Assembly: GCA_049999725.1 (NCBI GenBank) | Contig: JBNGIS010020796.1 | Span: 1-26,040, forward strand | Length of the DNA: 26,040 nucleotides | Reading direction: 5' to 3' | DNA from: Haplomitrium mnioides | Lineage: Eukaryota; Marchantiophyta; Haplomitriopsida; Calobryales | Part shown: positions 1 through 7,880 of the stretch, piece by piece | How the letters are laid out: each line of letters begins with the position of its first letter | Position numbering within the stretch: position 1 is the stretch's first letter | The notes under the pieces: generated by a model | Database searches by the model: none | The model's input: only the letters and a program-made list of their open reading frames with translations | Told to the model about the DNA's origin: nothing | Translations under genes and position numbers: made by a program

Positions 1-14
1 AGGTTCTTCCAGGT

Positions 15-38
15 CAAATCGCAAAGTGTTGCGATTTG
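15..38. other. Perfect hairpin in copia 3' LTR (10-bp arms)
   Basis: CAAATCGCAA is followed by AGTG and then by the exact reverse complement TTGCGATTTG. The same structure, without change, is at 4318-4341 in the other LTR. It lies on the transcript side of the TATA-like site, so it would be in R or U5 RNA. A regulatory or structural role is only inferred. Confidence 0.75.
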
Positions 39-250
39 TGTCCTATGTACGAACAAGCAGCGAACTCCTCCCAGGCTTGATCGCAGCTACTTACTATGCA
101 CGAAACACACAGCCTAGGCACTCGCGACTCCACCTTTGAGGAAGAAAAACGACTCACCTGCCAGACGCGATTTTTCCCTTGCTCGAATGCACAAAACGAC
201 TTACAAGTGATGTGGTTTGCAATGAGGATGCTTAGAGCTCCTCTTCATCA

Positions 251-260
251 GATTTATATA
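251..260 (-). promoter_or_regulatory. TATA-box candidate in copia 3' LTR
   Basis: The minus strand reads TATATAAATC about 393 bp inside the LTR from its 5' end, a reasonable place for a U3 promoter. The matching site in the 5' LTR (4554-4563) has one base changed. No transcript evidence is available. Confidence 0.45.
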
Positions 261-332
261 CAGAAAACAATACCAGCAATGTGCTGGGATTCTATGGGCA
301 CCCCTGTTCAAAAACTATGGGCGATTAAATCA

Positions 333-398
333 GTGTAGGTGAAGGAGACTTCTTCCACGAGTATGGACAAGAGCTGCACAATGATTATTCACCTACAC
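333..398. other. Long inverted repeat in copia LTR (11-bp arms)
   Basis: GTGTAGGTGAA at 333-343 and its exact reverse complement TTCACCTACAC at 388-398 enclose 44 bp. Both arms are unchanged in the other LTR (4636-4646 and 4691-4701). They lie in U3, upstream of the TATA-like site in element sense. Confidence 0.65.
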
Positions 399-561
399 TC
401 CTATGACTTTTCTGTGTTCTAACTTTGGCAAGGGACAACAATCATTAATGGTCCCTCAGGACCCTCCTGGTGCTGACATGTGTCACCACTAGGCACTACC
501 CCCAAATTCTTCTCTAAACTAGCTAGGATCCTAAACTAGCTAAACCAAAACATTTAGAGGG

Positions 562-585
562 ACATACTTCACCAAGGAAGTATGT
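562..585. other. Hairpin in copia U3 (9-bp arms)
   Basis: ACATACTTC, a 6-base loop ACCAAG, then the exact reverse complement GAAGTATGT. It is unchanged at 4865-4888 in the other LTR. In element sense it lies about 70 bp from the start of the LTR, in U3. Confidence 0.6.
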
Positions 586-653
586 TGCAGGAATTCCTGA
601 GCAGGATCAGGCAATTCCTCAACAGCAAATTGTGAAGCTGCCAATTTCCAACA

Positions 654-662
654 CTCCCACTC
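654..662 (-). promoter_or_regulatory. Polypurine tract of copia element
   Basis: In element sense the tract reads GAGTGGGAG and directly precedes the 3' LTR start TGTTGG. This is the expected place for the plus-strand DNA primer of an LTR element. It is short but all purine except one T. Confidence 0.7.
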
Positions 663-799
663 AGCAAACAATTTGCACACCAAGCATCCGTCAGCAAGCC
701 TCCATGCTTGTTACTTGTCAGTGCCTTGGTCTTCAAGTGATAGGTTGGATTCTACCCCAACGACATGTAACCCTGATTGTCTTCACAATGGTGGTGGGT

Positions 800-1111
800 T
801 TATCCAGCCTGAAAACCCAAGCATCCTCCCATTAGTGAAGCACACCCAGATGTGGACTTTCCATCATCCTTGCTTCCTGCATCAGAGTCACTATATCCGA
901 TCAGTGAACTGTTGCTGATCAGAGTGGATTCTAGACATCCACTGTACTCTAGCGCATGATCCTTGGAGCCTTGAAGGTACCTGAAAATTCCTTTCTCTGC
1001 AAGCCAATGAGTCATCCCTGGGTTGGACACAAACCTTGAGGCAACTCCCACTGCATAGCATAATTCAGACTGCCTATTGCACTTCAGCCTCCTTTTTGTT
1101 CCAGATCCCAT
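800..1111 (-). pseudogene. pol: Copia RNase H remnant, 3' truncated
   Basis: The minus strand encodes family-typical pieces such as SRFVSNPGMTHW, IFRYLQGSKDHALEYSG and AGSKDDGKSTSG in about 100 codons. These match the stretch joining reverse transcriptase to RNase H in copia Pol. RNase H would remove RNA from the RNA-DNA hybrid during reverse transcription. The normal rest of the domain, including the final HFIRE and ADMLTK-type region, is not recognisable in the 145 bp left before the polypurine tract. The 3' end of pol is therefore deleted or beyond recognition. Confidence 0.85.
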
Positions 1112-1129
1112 CCTTCATTGACCTCATAC

Positions 1130-2010
1130 CAGTTAATGGAGTGTAGACTACCTTCAATCTCCCATTCCACTCCTTTCAGAAATTTTCCTAATACAAACCT
1201 TTTGATTCAGTGTGATCTTCTGTTCATGTCCATCCCTCTGAATATGCATCCCAAGAAGATAGTGAATCTCCTGTAGGTCTGTCATCTCCAAATGTCACCT
1301 CCAGGTCCTTGACCTGATGCAATTGCTCCAGATCACTGCTAATCATCACTATGTCATCTACATAGCTGACAAAACTCAGTGTGCTCCACCCTCTCTTCAG
1401 GTCTGAACACAATGACTTCCATCACTCCTCCTAAAGTTCTTCTTCTTCAGATGTGTGTCAATCCACTAGTACCATGCCCTAGATGCTTGCTTGAGGCCAT
1501 ATATTATGCCTTGTTATCTGCACACAAAGCATTCCTTCCTCTCACAACAAATTCTTCCGGCTGCTACATATAGATCTCTCACTCAAGATCTCCATTCAAG
1601 AACTCTATCTTGACATCTACTTGAGGTGCTTTCCAGTCCATTATTGCAGCAATAGCCAACAAACACCTGATTCAAGAAAAAAAAACTTTGCAACTGGTGC
1701 AAAGGTTCCTGTGTACCCCACCCCAGTCATCTGTGAAAATCCTTTGGCAACCAGCATTGCCTTGTAATTTTCCACAGAACCATTAACTTGGTACTTGACC
1801 TTGAGTACCCACTTACACCCCATGGCTTTCCTCCCCTTGGGCAACTTGGTTTGGAGTTCAGGTCTGGTTTCATGGAGTGAATCAACTCCATAGAAAACCA
1901 CCTCCCATGCCTGAGTATCCTCCCTGAACGACGCCTCCTTTGGTGTTACTGGATCATCTCCATGGCCACATTGATTCCCAATGTTTCTGGCACTGCCAGA
2001 TCCATTGTCA
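1130..2010 (-). pseudogene. pol: Copia reverse transcriptase remnant
   Basis: In element order the frame shows LPKGRKAMGCKWVLKVKY, then LVAKGFSQ and FAPVAK (near 1700), then in another frame LLAIAAIMDWKAPQVDVK and FLNGDLE followed by stops, then LKQASRAWY with a stop, and finally the catalytic YVDD (1353-1364) in SFVSYVDDIVMISSDLEQL. This is the fingers-palm order of copia reverse transcriptase, which copies element RNA into DNA in the virus-like particle. At least three frame changes and several stops break it. One frame change lies beside a run of nine A at 1677-1685, a likely slippage site. The active-site motif survives but the protein cannot be made. Confidence 0.92.
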
Positions 2011-2022
2011 CTGGCTGTTTGC

Positions 2023-2440
2023 TCAGCCAACCAGAACGCTTGGCAGAACGTTCTCTTCTTCCACAAATGTCCTCTCATATACCACTGGTACTCCTACTGC
2101 TGGAATGATTTCTAACATTGTCTCCAATTTCAGATTCAATCCCAGATGTGAGGTGCCTGGCACGTCACTTGTGTACTTCACCATTATCTCCTTTCGTTTG
2201 GAGATCCCAACCTGCTCCTTTGCCAATTGCATGTGATTTGCTTGTCAGATCCTCTGACAATCATCAAACACTACTTCCTGACCCCTGATTATTTGCTTTG
2301 TCTCACAATAGAACAGCATGTACCCCTTGCAGTTCTTCCCAATATCTCAGAAACACACACTTGACGGTTTTTGATTGCAATTTCCCTCACAGTTCTTGAG
2401 GTACTAATGCATATAGCCAAAAATTTTGAGATGTGAAACA
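2023..2440 (-). pseudogene. pol: Copia integrase-RT linker remnant
   Basis: This stretch between the integrase core and reverse transcriptase holds CVFLRYWEELQG and then GQEVVFDD in shifted frames. They resemble the usual copia KCIFLGY and SRDVVFDE elements that follow the integrase core. Next comes QLAKEQVGISKRKE and a low-complexity linker. Stops interrupt it near 2248. This part is normally variable, so only the outline is diagnostic. Confidence 0.7.
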
Positions 2441-2445
2441 TCATG

Positions 2446-3027
2446 CTACTTACCTGACCACGCTTCCTCTAGTGTCATATTGCTCACAGCCTTGGTGTAA
2501 GACTGAGCAAGACTGAGCAAGACCTGAGCAAGACTGTTGTGTTCATAGCCTTGCCCCAGAAAATCCTCTGGATGTACCTTGCACAGAAAATGCTTCCTTG
2601 CATTCTCCATGATCGTCCTGTACATCCTTCCTGCCACACCGTTCTGTGATGGAGAATTCCCTGCTGTGAGTTGTGCTTGATCCCAAGCTTTCTTAGATTG
2701 ATCCATAATGTCTTAGAAAGCTTTCAACCCCTTGGACATATACTCCCTTCCCCATCTATATGGAGTATCTTCACCATAATTTTCTTTGCTCTTTCTGAGC
2801 CCTCAAAACTATGAAACATAGAAAAGCAATCACCGATGGACTTGACATGTACAAATGATTTTCCATATTAAAATCAATGAAGAAACAACAACTTTCTTCC
2901 TTTGATACATTAGCTACTAGTCCACAACTCCCATTGTCTGGACAGTCCAGTCCAGACACCATGCTTTTCTACCTCAAGGTGTTCAAACCTTGACCTGCAA
3001 ATGTCCAAGCCTTTCATGCCACAAGTG
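2446..3027 (-). pseudogene. pol: Copia integrase remnant with pre-integrase motif
   Basis: The gag-pre-integrase motif HLWHERLGHLQ is encoded at 2995-3027. It is followed by CGLVANVSKEES and a decayed FFIDF stretch (2771-2962). After that comes a piece resembling the second catalytic Asp region (HIDG, about 2735-2760), and then NSPSQNGVAGRMYRT and SYTKAVSNM with EEAWSGK (2446-2706). Integrase would join element DNA to the host chromosome. The family has NGVAER where this copy has NGVAGR, so the Glu I take as the third catalytic residue reads Gly. The first catalytic Asp is also not evident. Frameshifts lie between the pieces. A short tandem repeat at 2501-2535 adds residues. Confidence 0.88.
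2501..2535. repeat. Short tandem repeat, 10-11 bp unit
   Basis: GACTGAGCAA occurs twice in direct succession, then once more as GACCTGAGCAA with one extra base, then as a partial GACTG. It lies in the integrase remnant. It looks like local slippage after loss of selection, with the extra base adding to the frame breaks. Confidence 0.8.
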
Positions 3028-3082
3028 GCACACTGCATGGATCCTTGACAGTCCAGTCTAGGACCCATGCCTTTCTACCTCA
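2941..3082. repeat. Imperfect 36-bp direct repeat around pre-integrase motif
   Basis: 2941-2976 and 3047-3082 match at about 31 of 36 positions by eye, both starting GACAGTCCAGT and ending TTTCTACCTCA. The spacing is 106 bp. The pre-integrase motif lies between them, and the missing protease should lie just beyond the second copy. A duplication or template switch during the rearrangement that removed the protease is possible. Confidence 0.65.
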
Positions 3083-3090
3083 GACATATT

Positions 3091-3903
3091 CTATGACATC
3101 ATCTGACTTCTTGATAGCAATATTGACCTATTCCTTTGCTTGCTTGTCCTTGCCACCCTTTGCAAGTGTATTCCCTTGATCCTTGTTTTTCTTGGGACAG
3201 TTTCTTGCATAGTGGCCAGGCTTGTCACAATAGAAACAATTTCCACTTGGTGAGTTACCCCACTTCTAGGACTTCCCACCTTGGAACTTCTTGGCCTCCT
3301 TGCCTCTTGTGAACAAGGCAGAACTTTGTTCAGGTCCACCCACACGCTCTTTCCTTCTGGTTTCTTCAGCCAAGAGCCTGGTACTTGCTTCATCCAAAGT
3401 CAGGGTCCCTAGGTTGCTCTCCAATGAGTGCAACAACACATCATATGACTCAGGTAAACTTGCCAGTAAGAATTGTACAAACATCTCCTCCTTGAGACCT
3501 GGGTTGATTGACAACAACTGCTCCACCAGATTCTTGACCTATGTAGTGTGATCACCCATGCTGTTATCTTCTACAAATCTTAAATTCAGGAGCTTCCTCC
3601 ACAAGTATGTGGCAGCAAAAGCCCCTCCTTGCTCATAAGCCTTCCTAAGGCTGTTCCAAACNNNNNNNNNNNNNNNNNNNNNNNNNNNNNNNNNNNNNNN
3701 NNNNNNNNNNNNNNNNNNNNNNNNNNNNNNNNNNNNNNNNNNNNNNNNNNNNNNNNNNNNNTAGGGAAGTCACCATTCACATACCTCCAAAATCCTTTGA
3801 GCTCAAGGATTAATTGCATTTTTGCTTTCCAGTCTAAGAAATCTGCACCTTCAAATTTTTCAATGGAATACATGCTGGAGGTACCTACACTTGCATCCCC
3901 CAT
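3091..3903 (-). pseudogene. gag: Copia gag remnant with intact zinc knuckle
   Basis: The start ATG is at 3903-3901 in element sense, a few bases past the primer-binding site, as is usual in copia. The N-terminal stretch contains the typical EKFEGADFLDWKAKM. A 100-N gap interrupts the middle. After it come VKNLVEQLLSINPGLK, LLASLPESYDVLLHSLE and TLDEASTRLLAEE, the capsid (UBN2-like) region. A complete CCHC zinc knuckle, CFYCDKPGHYARNC, is at 3197-3238. Gag would form the particle and the knuckle would bind element RNA. A frame change near 3590 and a stop near 3540 break it. Only about 170 bp separate the knuckle from the pre-integrase motif, far too little for the usual protease, and no DSG-type motif is seen. 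Confidence 0.9.
3662..3761. other. Assembly gap, 100 N
   Basis: Exactly 100 N lie within the copia gag remnant. A round number like this is usually a placeholder of unknown true length. Open frames crossing it are not meaningful. Confidence 0.97.
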
Positions 3904-3908
3904 AGAGA

Positions 3909-3922
3909 GTGGGCCCATAACC
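3909..3922 (-). promoter_or_regulatory. Primer-binding site, half-tRNA type (initiator Met)
   Basis: The plus strand GTGGGCCCATAACC equals bases 26-39 of plant initiator Met-tRNA (anticodon CAT inside it), recalled from the known wheat germ sequence. In element sense GGTTATGGGCCCAC directly abuts the LTR end ACACCA with no spacer. Drosophila copia has this arrangement and is primed by a 39-nt 5' half of that tRNA. The match stops exactly at tRNA base 39. The usual 3'-end site TGGTATCAGAGC is not present here. Confidence 0.85.
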
Positions 3923-3930
3923 TGGTGTGA

Positions 3931-3952
3931 AATATCAAATCGACTTGATATT
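3931..3952. other. Hairpin at U5 end next to copia primer site
   Basis: AATATCAA, loop ATCGAC, then the exact reverse complement TTGATATT. It lies 8 bp from the LTR edge, right beside the primer-binding site. This is a place where RNA structure can matter for reverse transcription initiation, but its role here is inferred only. Confidence 0.55.
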
Positions 3953-4317
3953 CTGCAGCAGCGAAAAATCCACTTAGATGAGTATTGTGACAAAAGAGAA
4001 GGAAAAATTTCAGCTCCACGATCACAGCAGATTCATGAAGCTCCCTCCCGTCAGCAGCTTCGAGCAAAACGCAGGTCGACTTGCCAGCACGAAACGCAGC
4101 CACCTTTTGGTCACGAAATGTGACCTCCTTCAGAACGAAAACGGGCGACCTCCTTCCTGGCACGCGACCTTCTTCCAGATGCAAACGCAGCAATGTCGCG
4201 ACCTCCTTACGAACGCGAGCTCCTTCGCGACTTCCTCCAGAACGTGAACGCAACCTCTGCTTCCATACAAAATCGCACCTTCCAGACACGAACGCACGAA
4301 CGCAGGTTCTTCCAGGT

Positions 4318-4341
4318 CAAATCGCAAAGTGTTGCGATTTG
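4318..4341. other. Perfect hairpin in copia 5' LTR (10-bp arms)
   Basis: This is the second copy of the CAAATCGCAA / TTGCGATTTG stem with loop AGTG, identical to 15-38. A nearby base outside the stem (4351, C versus T) differs between LTRs while the stem does not. Confidence 0.75.
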
Positions 4342-4553
4342 TGTCCTATGCACGAACAAGCAGCGAACTCCTCCTAGGCTTGATCGCAGCTACTTACTAT
4401 GCACGAAACACATAGCCTAGGCACTCGCGACTCCACCTTTGAGGAAGAAAAACGACTCACCTGCCAGACGCGATTTTTCCCTTGCTCGAATGCACAAAAC
4501 GACTTACAAGTGACGTGGTTTGCAATGAGGATGCTTAGAGCTCCTCTTCATCA

Positions 4554-4563
4554 GATTTAGATA
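4554..4563 (-). promoter_or_regulatory. Mutated TATA-box candidate in copia 5' LTR
   Basis: The minus strand reads TATCTAAATC where the 3' LTR has TATATAAATC. This LTR would drive full-length transcription, so its core promoter may be weakened. Confidence 0.4.
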
Positions 4564-5394
4564 CAGAAAACAATACCAGCAATGTGATGGGATTCTATGG
4601 GCGCCCATGTTCAAAAACTATGGGCGATTAAATCAGTGTAGGTGAAGGAGACTTCTTCCACGAGTATGGACAAGAGCTGCACAATGATTATTCACCTACA
4701 CTCCTATGACTTTTCTGTGTTCTAACTTTGGCAAGGGACAACAATCATTAATGGTCCCTTAGGACCCTCCTGGTGCTCACATGTGTCACCACCAGGCACT
4801 ACCCCCAAATTCTTCTCTAAACTAGCTAGGATCCTAAACTAGCTAAACCAAAACATTTACAGGGACATACTTCACCAAGGAAGTATGTTGCAGGAATTCT
4901 TGAGCAGGATCAGGCAATTCCTCAGCAGCAAATTGTGAAGCTGCCAATTTCCAACATAGAGACCTTGTTGTGACTTTCTTTTGGTAAGGTAGGAGGCCCT
5001 CTTTTGACTTTCTTTAGTCAAGGTGAGAGACCCTACTATGGCTTTCTCTATGCAAGGTGGGAGACCCTCCTGTGGGTTTCTTTAGGGAAGGTGGTAGACC
5101 CTCCCATGGCTTTCTTTAGGAAAGGTTGGAGACCCTCTTGTGACTTTTTTTAGGTATGATATGAGGCTCTCTTGCAACTTCCTTTAATTAAGGTGGGAGA
5201 CCCTCTTGTGCTTTTCTTTAGGTAAGGTGGGAGACCTTGTTGTGACTTTCTTTAGGAAAGGTAGGAGGCCCTCTTGTGACTTTCTTTAGTACAGGTGGGA
5301 GACCCTCTTGTGGCTTTCTTTAGGTAAGGTGAGAGACCTTCTTGTGGCTTTCTTTAGGGTAGGTAGGAGACCCTCTTGTGGCTTTCTTTAGGTA

Positions 5395-6200
5395 TGGTGG
5401 GAGACCCTTGTGTTGCGTTTTTCAAGTATGGTGGGAGACCCTCTTGTGACTTTTTTTAGGCAAGATAAGAGTCCCTCTTGTGACTTTCTTTAGTTGAGGT
5501 GGGAGACCCTTCTATAGGTTTTTTCATGTAAGTTTGGAGACCCTCTTGTGACTTTCTTTAGGTAAGATAGGAGGCTCTCTTGTGACTTTCTTTAGCTAAG
5601 GTGAGAGACAGTCGTGTGGCTTTCTTTATGTAAGCTGGAACACCATCTTGTGACTTTCTTTAGATAAGATAGGAGGCCCTTTTGTGACTTTCTTTTGGTA
5701 AGGTGGGAGACCCTCGTGTGGCTTTCTTTAGGAAAGGTAGGAGACCCCTGTGTCCCTTCTTTTGTATAGTAAGAGACCCTCTTGTGGCTTTCTTTAGGGT
5801 AGGTGGGAGACCTTCGTGTGGCCTTTTTTAGGGAAGGTGGGACACCCTCATGTGGCTTTCTTTAGGTATGGTAGGAGACCATTGTGTGGCTTTTCTGAGG
5901 TACAGTGGGAGACCCTTTTGTGACTTTCTTTAGGCAAGATAAGAGGCCCTCTTGTGGCTTTCTTTAGTTGAGGTGGGAGACCCTCCTATAGGTTTTTTTT
6001 ATGTAAGCTTGGAGACCCTCTTGTGACTTTCTTTAGGTAAGATATGAGGCTCTCTTGTGACTTTCTTTAGCTAAGGTGGGAGACCGTCGTATGGCTTTCT
6101 TTATGTAAGCTGGGAGACCATCTTGTGACTTTCTTTAGGTAAGATAGGAGGCCCTCTTATGACTTTCTTTTGGTAAGGTGGGAGACTCTTCTCTCGCTTT
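5395..6200. repeat. Segment duplication within array, offset about 474 bp
   Basis: 5395-5730 and 5870-6200 share the same order of variant units: a rare unit with CTATAGGTTTTTT (5512 and 5986), then GAGGCTCTCTTGTGAC, then TTTAGCTAAGGTG, then TTTATGTAAGCTGG and ACCATCTTGTGAC. The offset of 474 bp is 14 units minus 2 bases. Confidence 0.8.
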
Positions 6201-7399
6201 CTTTAGGAAAGGTGGGAGACCCTCCTCTCGCTTTCTGTAGGAAAGGTGGGAGACCCTCTTCTAGCTTTCTTTACGTAAAGTGAGAGACCCTCTTGTGACT
6301 TTCTTTAGGTAAGATAGGAGGCCCTCTTGTGACTTTCTTTAGTTAAGCTAGGAGACCCTTATGTGGCTCTCTCTAGGGAAGGTGGGAGATCCTCTTGTAG
6401 CTTTCTTTAAGTAAGGTGTTAGACCCTCTTGAGGACTTCTTTAAGTATGGTGGGAGACCCTTCTATGGCTATATTTAGGGAAGGTGAGAGACCCTTATGT
6501 AGCTTTCTTTAAGTAAGATGAGAGACCCTCCTGTGGCTTTCTTTAGGGAAGGTGGGGGACCCTCCTGTAGCTTTCTTTACAGAAAGGTGGAAGACCCTCA
6601 TGTGGCTTTATTTAAGGAAGCTAGGAGACCCTCATGTAGCTTTCTTTAGATAAGATGGGAGACTCTCTTGGTGCTTTCTTTAGGTAAGGTGGGAGATCCT
6701 TCTATGGCTTTTTCCAAGTAAGGTGGGAGACCCTCCTGTGGCTTTTTCGAAGTAAGGTGAGAGACCCTTGTGTGACTTTCTTTACGTACGGTGGGAGACC
6801 CTCCTATGGCTTTCTTTAAGTAAGGTGGGAGACCCTCTTGTGGCTTTCTTTAAGTAAGGTAGGACACGCTCATGTGGCTTTCTTTACGGAAGGTGGGAGA
6901 TCCTCATGTTGGTTTCTATAGGAAAGGTGGGAGACCTTCATGTGGCTTTCATAAGATAGGAGGCCCTCTTGTGACTATCTTTCGGTAAGGTGGGAGACGC
7001 TCCTGTGGCTTTCTTTAGGGAAGGTGGGAGACACTCCTATGGCTTTCTTTAGGTTTTGTGAGAGACTCTCTTGTGACATTTTTTAGGTAAGATAGGAGGC
7101 TCCCTTGTGACTTTCTTTAGTTAAGGTGGAAGATCCTCCTATGGCTTTCTTTAGGGAAGGTGGGAGACCCTCCTGTGGCTTTTTTTAGGTAAGGTGGGAG
7201 AACCTTCTTATGGCTTCCTTTAGGTAAGGTGGGAGACTCTCTTGTTACTTTCTTTAGGTAAGATAGGAGGCCCCCTTGTGACTTTCTTTAGTTAAGGTGG
7301 AAGACCCTCCAATGGCTTTCTTTAGGGATGGTGGGAGACTCTCCTATGGCTTTATTTAGGTAAGGTGGGAGACCCTCCTATGGCTTTCTTTAGGTAAGG

Positions 7400-7880
7400 T
7401 GGGAAACTCTCCTGTGGCTGTCATGAAGTTAGATGGAAGACCTTGTTGTTACTTTCTTGAGGAAAGGTAGGAGACCCTCTTGTGACTTTCTTTAGTTAAG
7501 GTGGGAGACCCTGTTGTGACTTTCTTTAGGTTAGGTGGGAGAACCTCTTGTGGCTTTTTTTAGGTAAGTGGGAGATCCTCCTTTTTCTTTCTTTAGGTAA
7601 TGTGGTAGACCCTCTTGTGACTTTCTTTAGGTAAGATAGGAGGCCGTCTTGTGACTTTCTTTAGTTAAGGCGAGGGACCCTCCTATGGCTTTCTTTAGCT
7701 AAGGTAGCAGACCCTCTTGTGACTCTCTTTAGGTAAGATAGGAGGCGCTCTTGTGACTTTCTTTAGATAAGATGGGAGACCCTCCTTTGTGCTTTCTTTA
7801 GGTAAGCTAGGAGACCATCTTGTGACTTTCTTTAGGTAAAATAGGAGGCCCTCTTGTGACTTTCTTTAGTTGCGCTGGGA
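7400..7880. repeat. Array segment, copy 1 of a 2720-bp offset pair
   Basis: Unit order matches 10120-10600: CTTGTTGTTACTTTCTTGAGG (7442 and 10162 region), the aberrant short unit with GTGGGAGATCCTCCTTTT (7568 and 10288), GGTAATGTGG, GGAGGCCGTCTTGTGAC and TTTAGCTAAGGTAG follow in the same order. The offset of 2720 bp is exactly 80 x 34. Confidence 0.8.

Larger units (their letters stand above)
1..653 (-). repeat. Copia 3' LTR, partial (U3 end complete)
   Basis: It aligns without net gaps to 4304-4956, the last 653 bp of the other LTR. I count 14 substitutions by eye (about 2%). It ends at 653 in ...TTTCCAACA, so in element sense the LTR starts TGTTGGAAATTGG. The first 381 bp of the plus-strand LTR (equivalent to 3923-4303) lie left of the window. 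The short open frames in it are not supported as genes because they also occur in the other LTR with substitutions. Confidence 0.95.
1..4956 (-). mobile_element. Ty1/copia LTR retrotransposon, decayed, 3' LTR cut by window start
   Basis: The element reads right to left. Its complete 5' LTR is at 3923-4956, followed by a primer-binding site at 3909-3922, then gag, integrase, reverse transcriptase and RNase H remnants, a purine-rich tract at 654-662 and the 3' LTR (1-653 visible). Integrase before reverse transcriptase is the copia order. The interior is about 3.27 kb including 100 N, shorter than the roughly 4 kb usual for copia. The protease is absent and the end of RNase H is lost. The reading frame is broken by many stops and shifts, so the copy cannot be autonomous. 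It abuts the 34-bp array on the right. Its left flank and target duplication lie outside the window. Confidence 0.93.
3923..4956 (-). repeat. Copia 5' LTR, complete, 1034 bp
   Basis: In element sense it runs from TGTTGGAAATTGG (4956) to CACACCA (3923), giving TG...CA ends, and it touches the primer-binding site. The 653 bp shared with the 3' LTR differ at 14 positions. The stretch 4060-4480 (R/U5 side) is rich in CpG and made of degenerate repeats of CGCGACCTCCTTC and AACGCGA-like words. The many small open frames on both strands here follow from that composition and are not genes. The adjacent base on the right belongs to the tandem array. Confidence 0.93.

Noticed and set aside
96-338. Open frames in the copia LTRs on both strands (96-338, and several within 3885-4420)
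   Set aside because: They are in non-coding LTR sequence and are not shared with the same frame and length by the two LTR copies. No family similarity is visible.
3909-3922. Fragment of an initiator Met-tRNA gene
   Set aside because: Only 14 bases match, they sit exactly between an LTR end and gag, and no rest of a tRNA cloverleaf is present. A primer-binding site explains it.
3629-4123. 164-codon plus-strand frame through the N gap
   Set aside because: It is the opposite strand of copia gag and the primer site, and a third of it is N.
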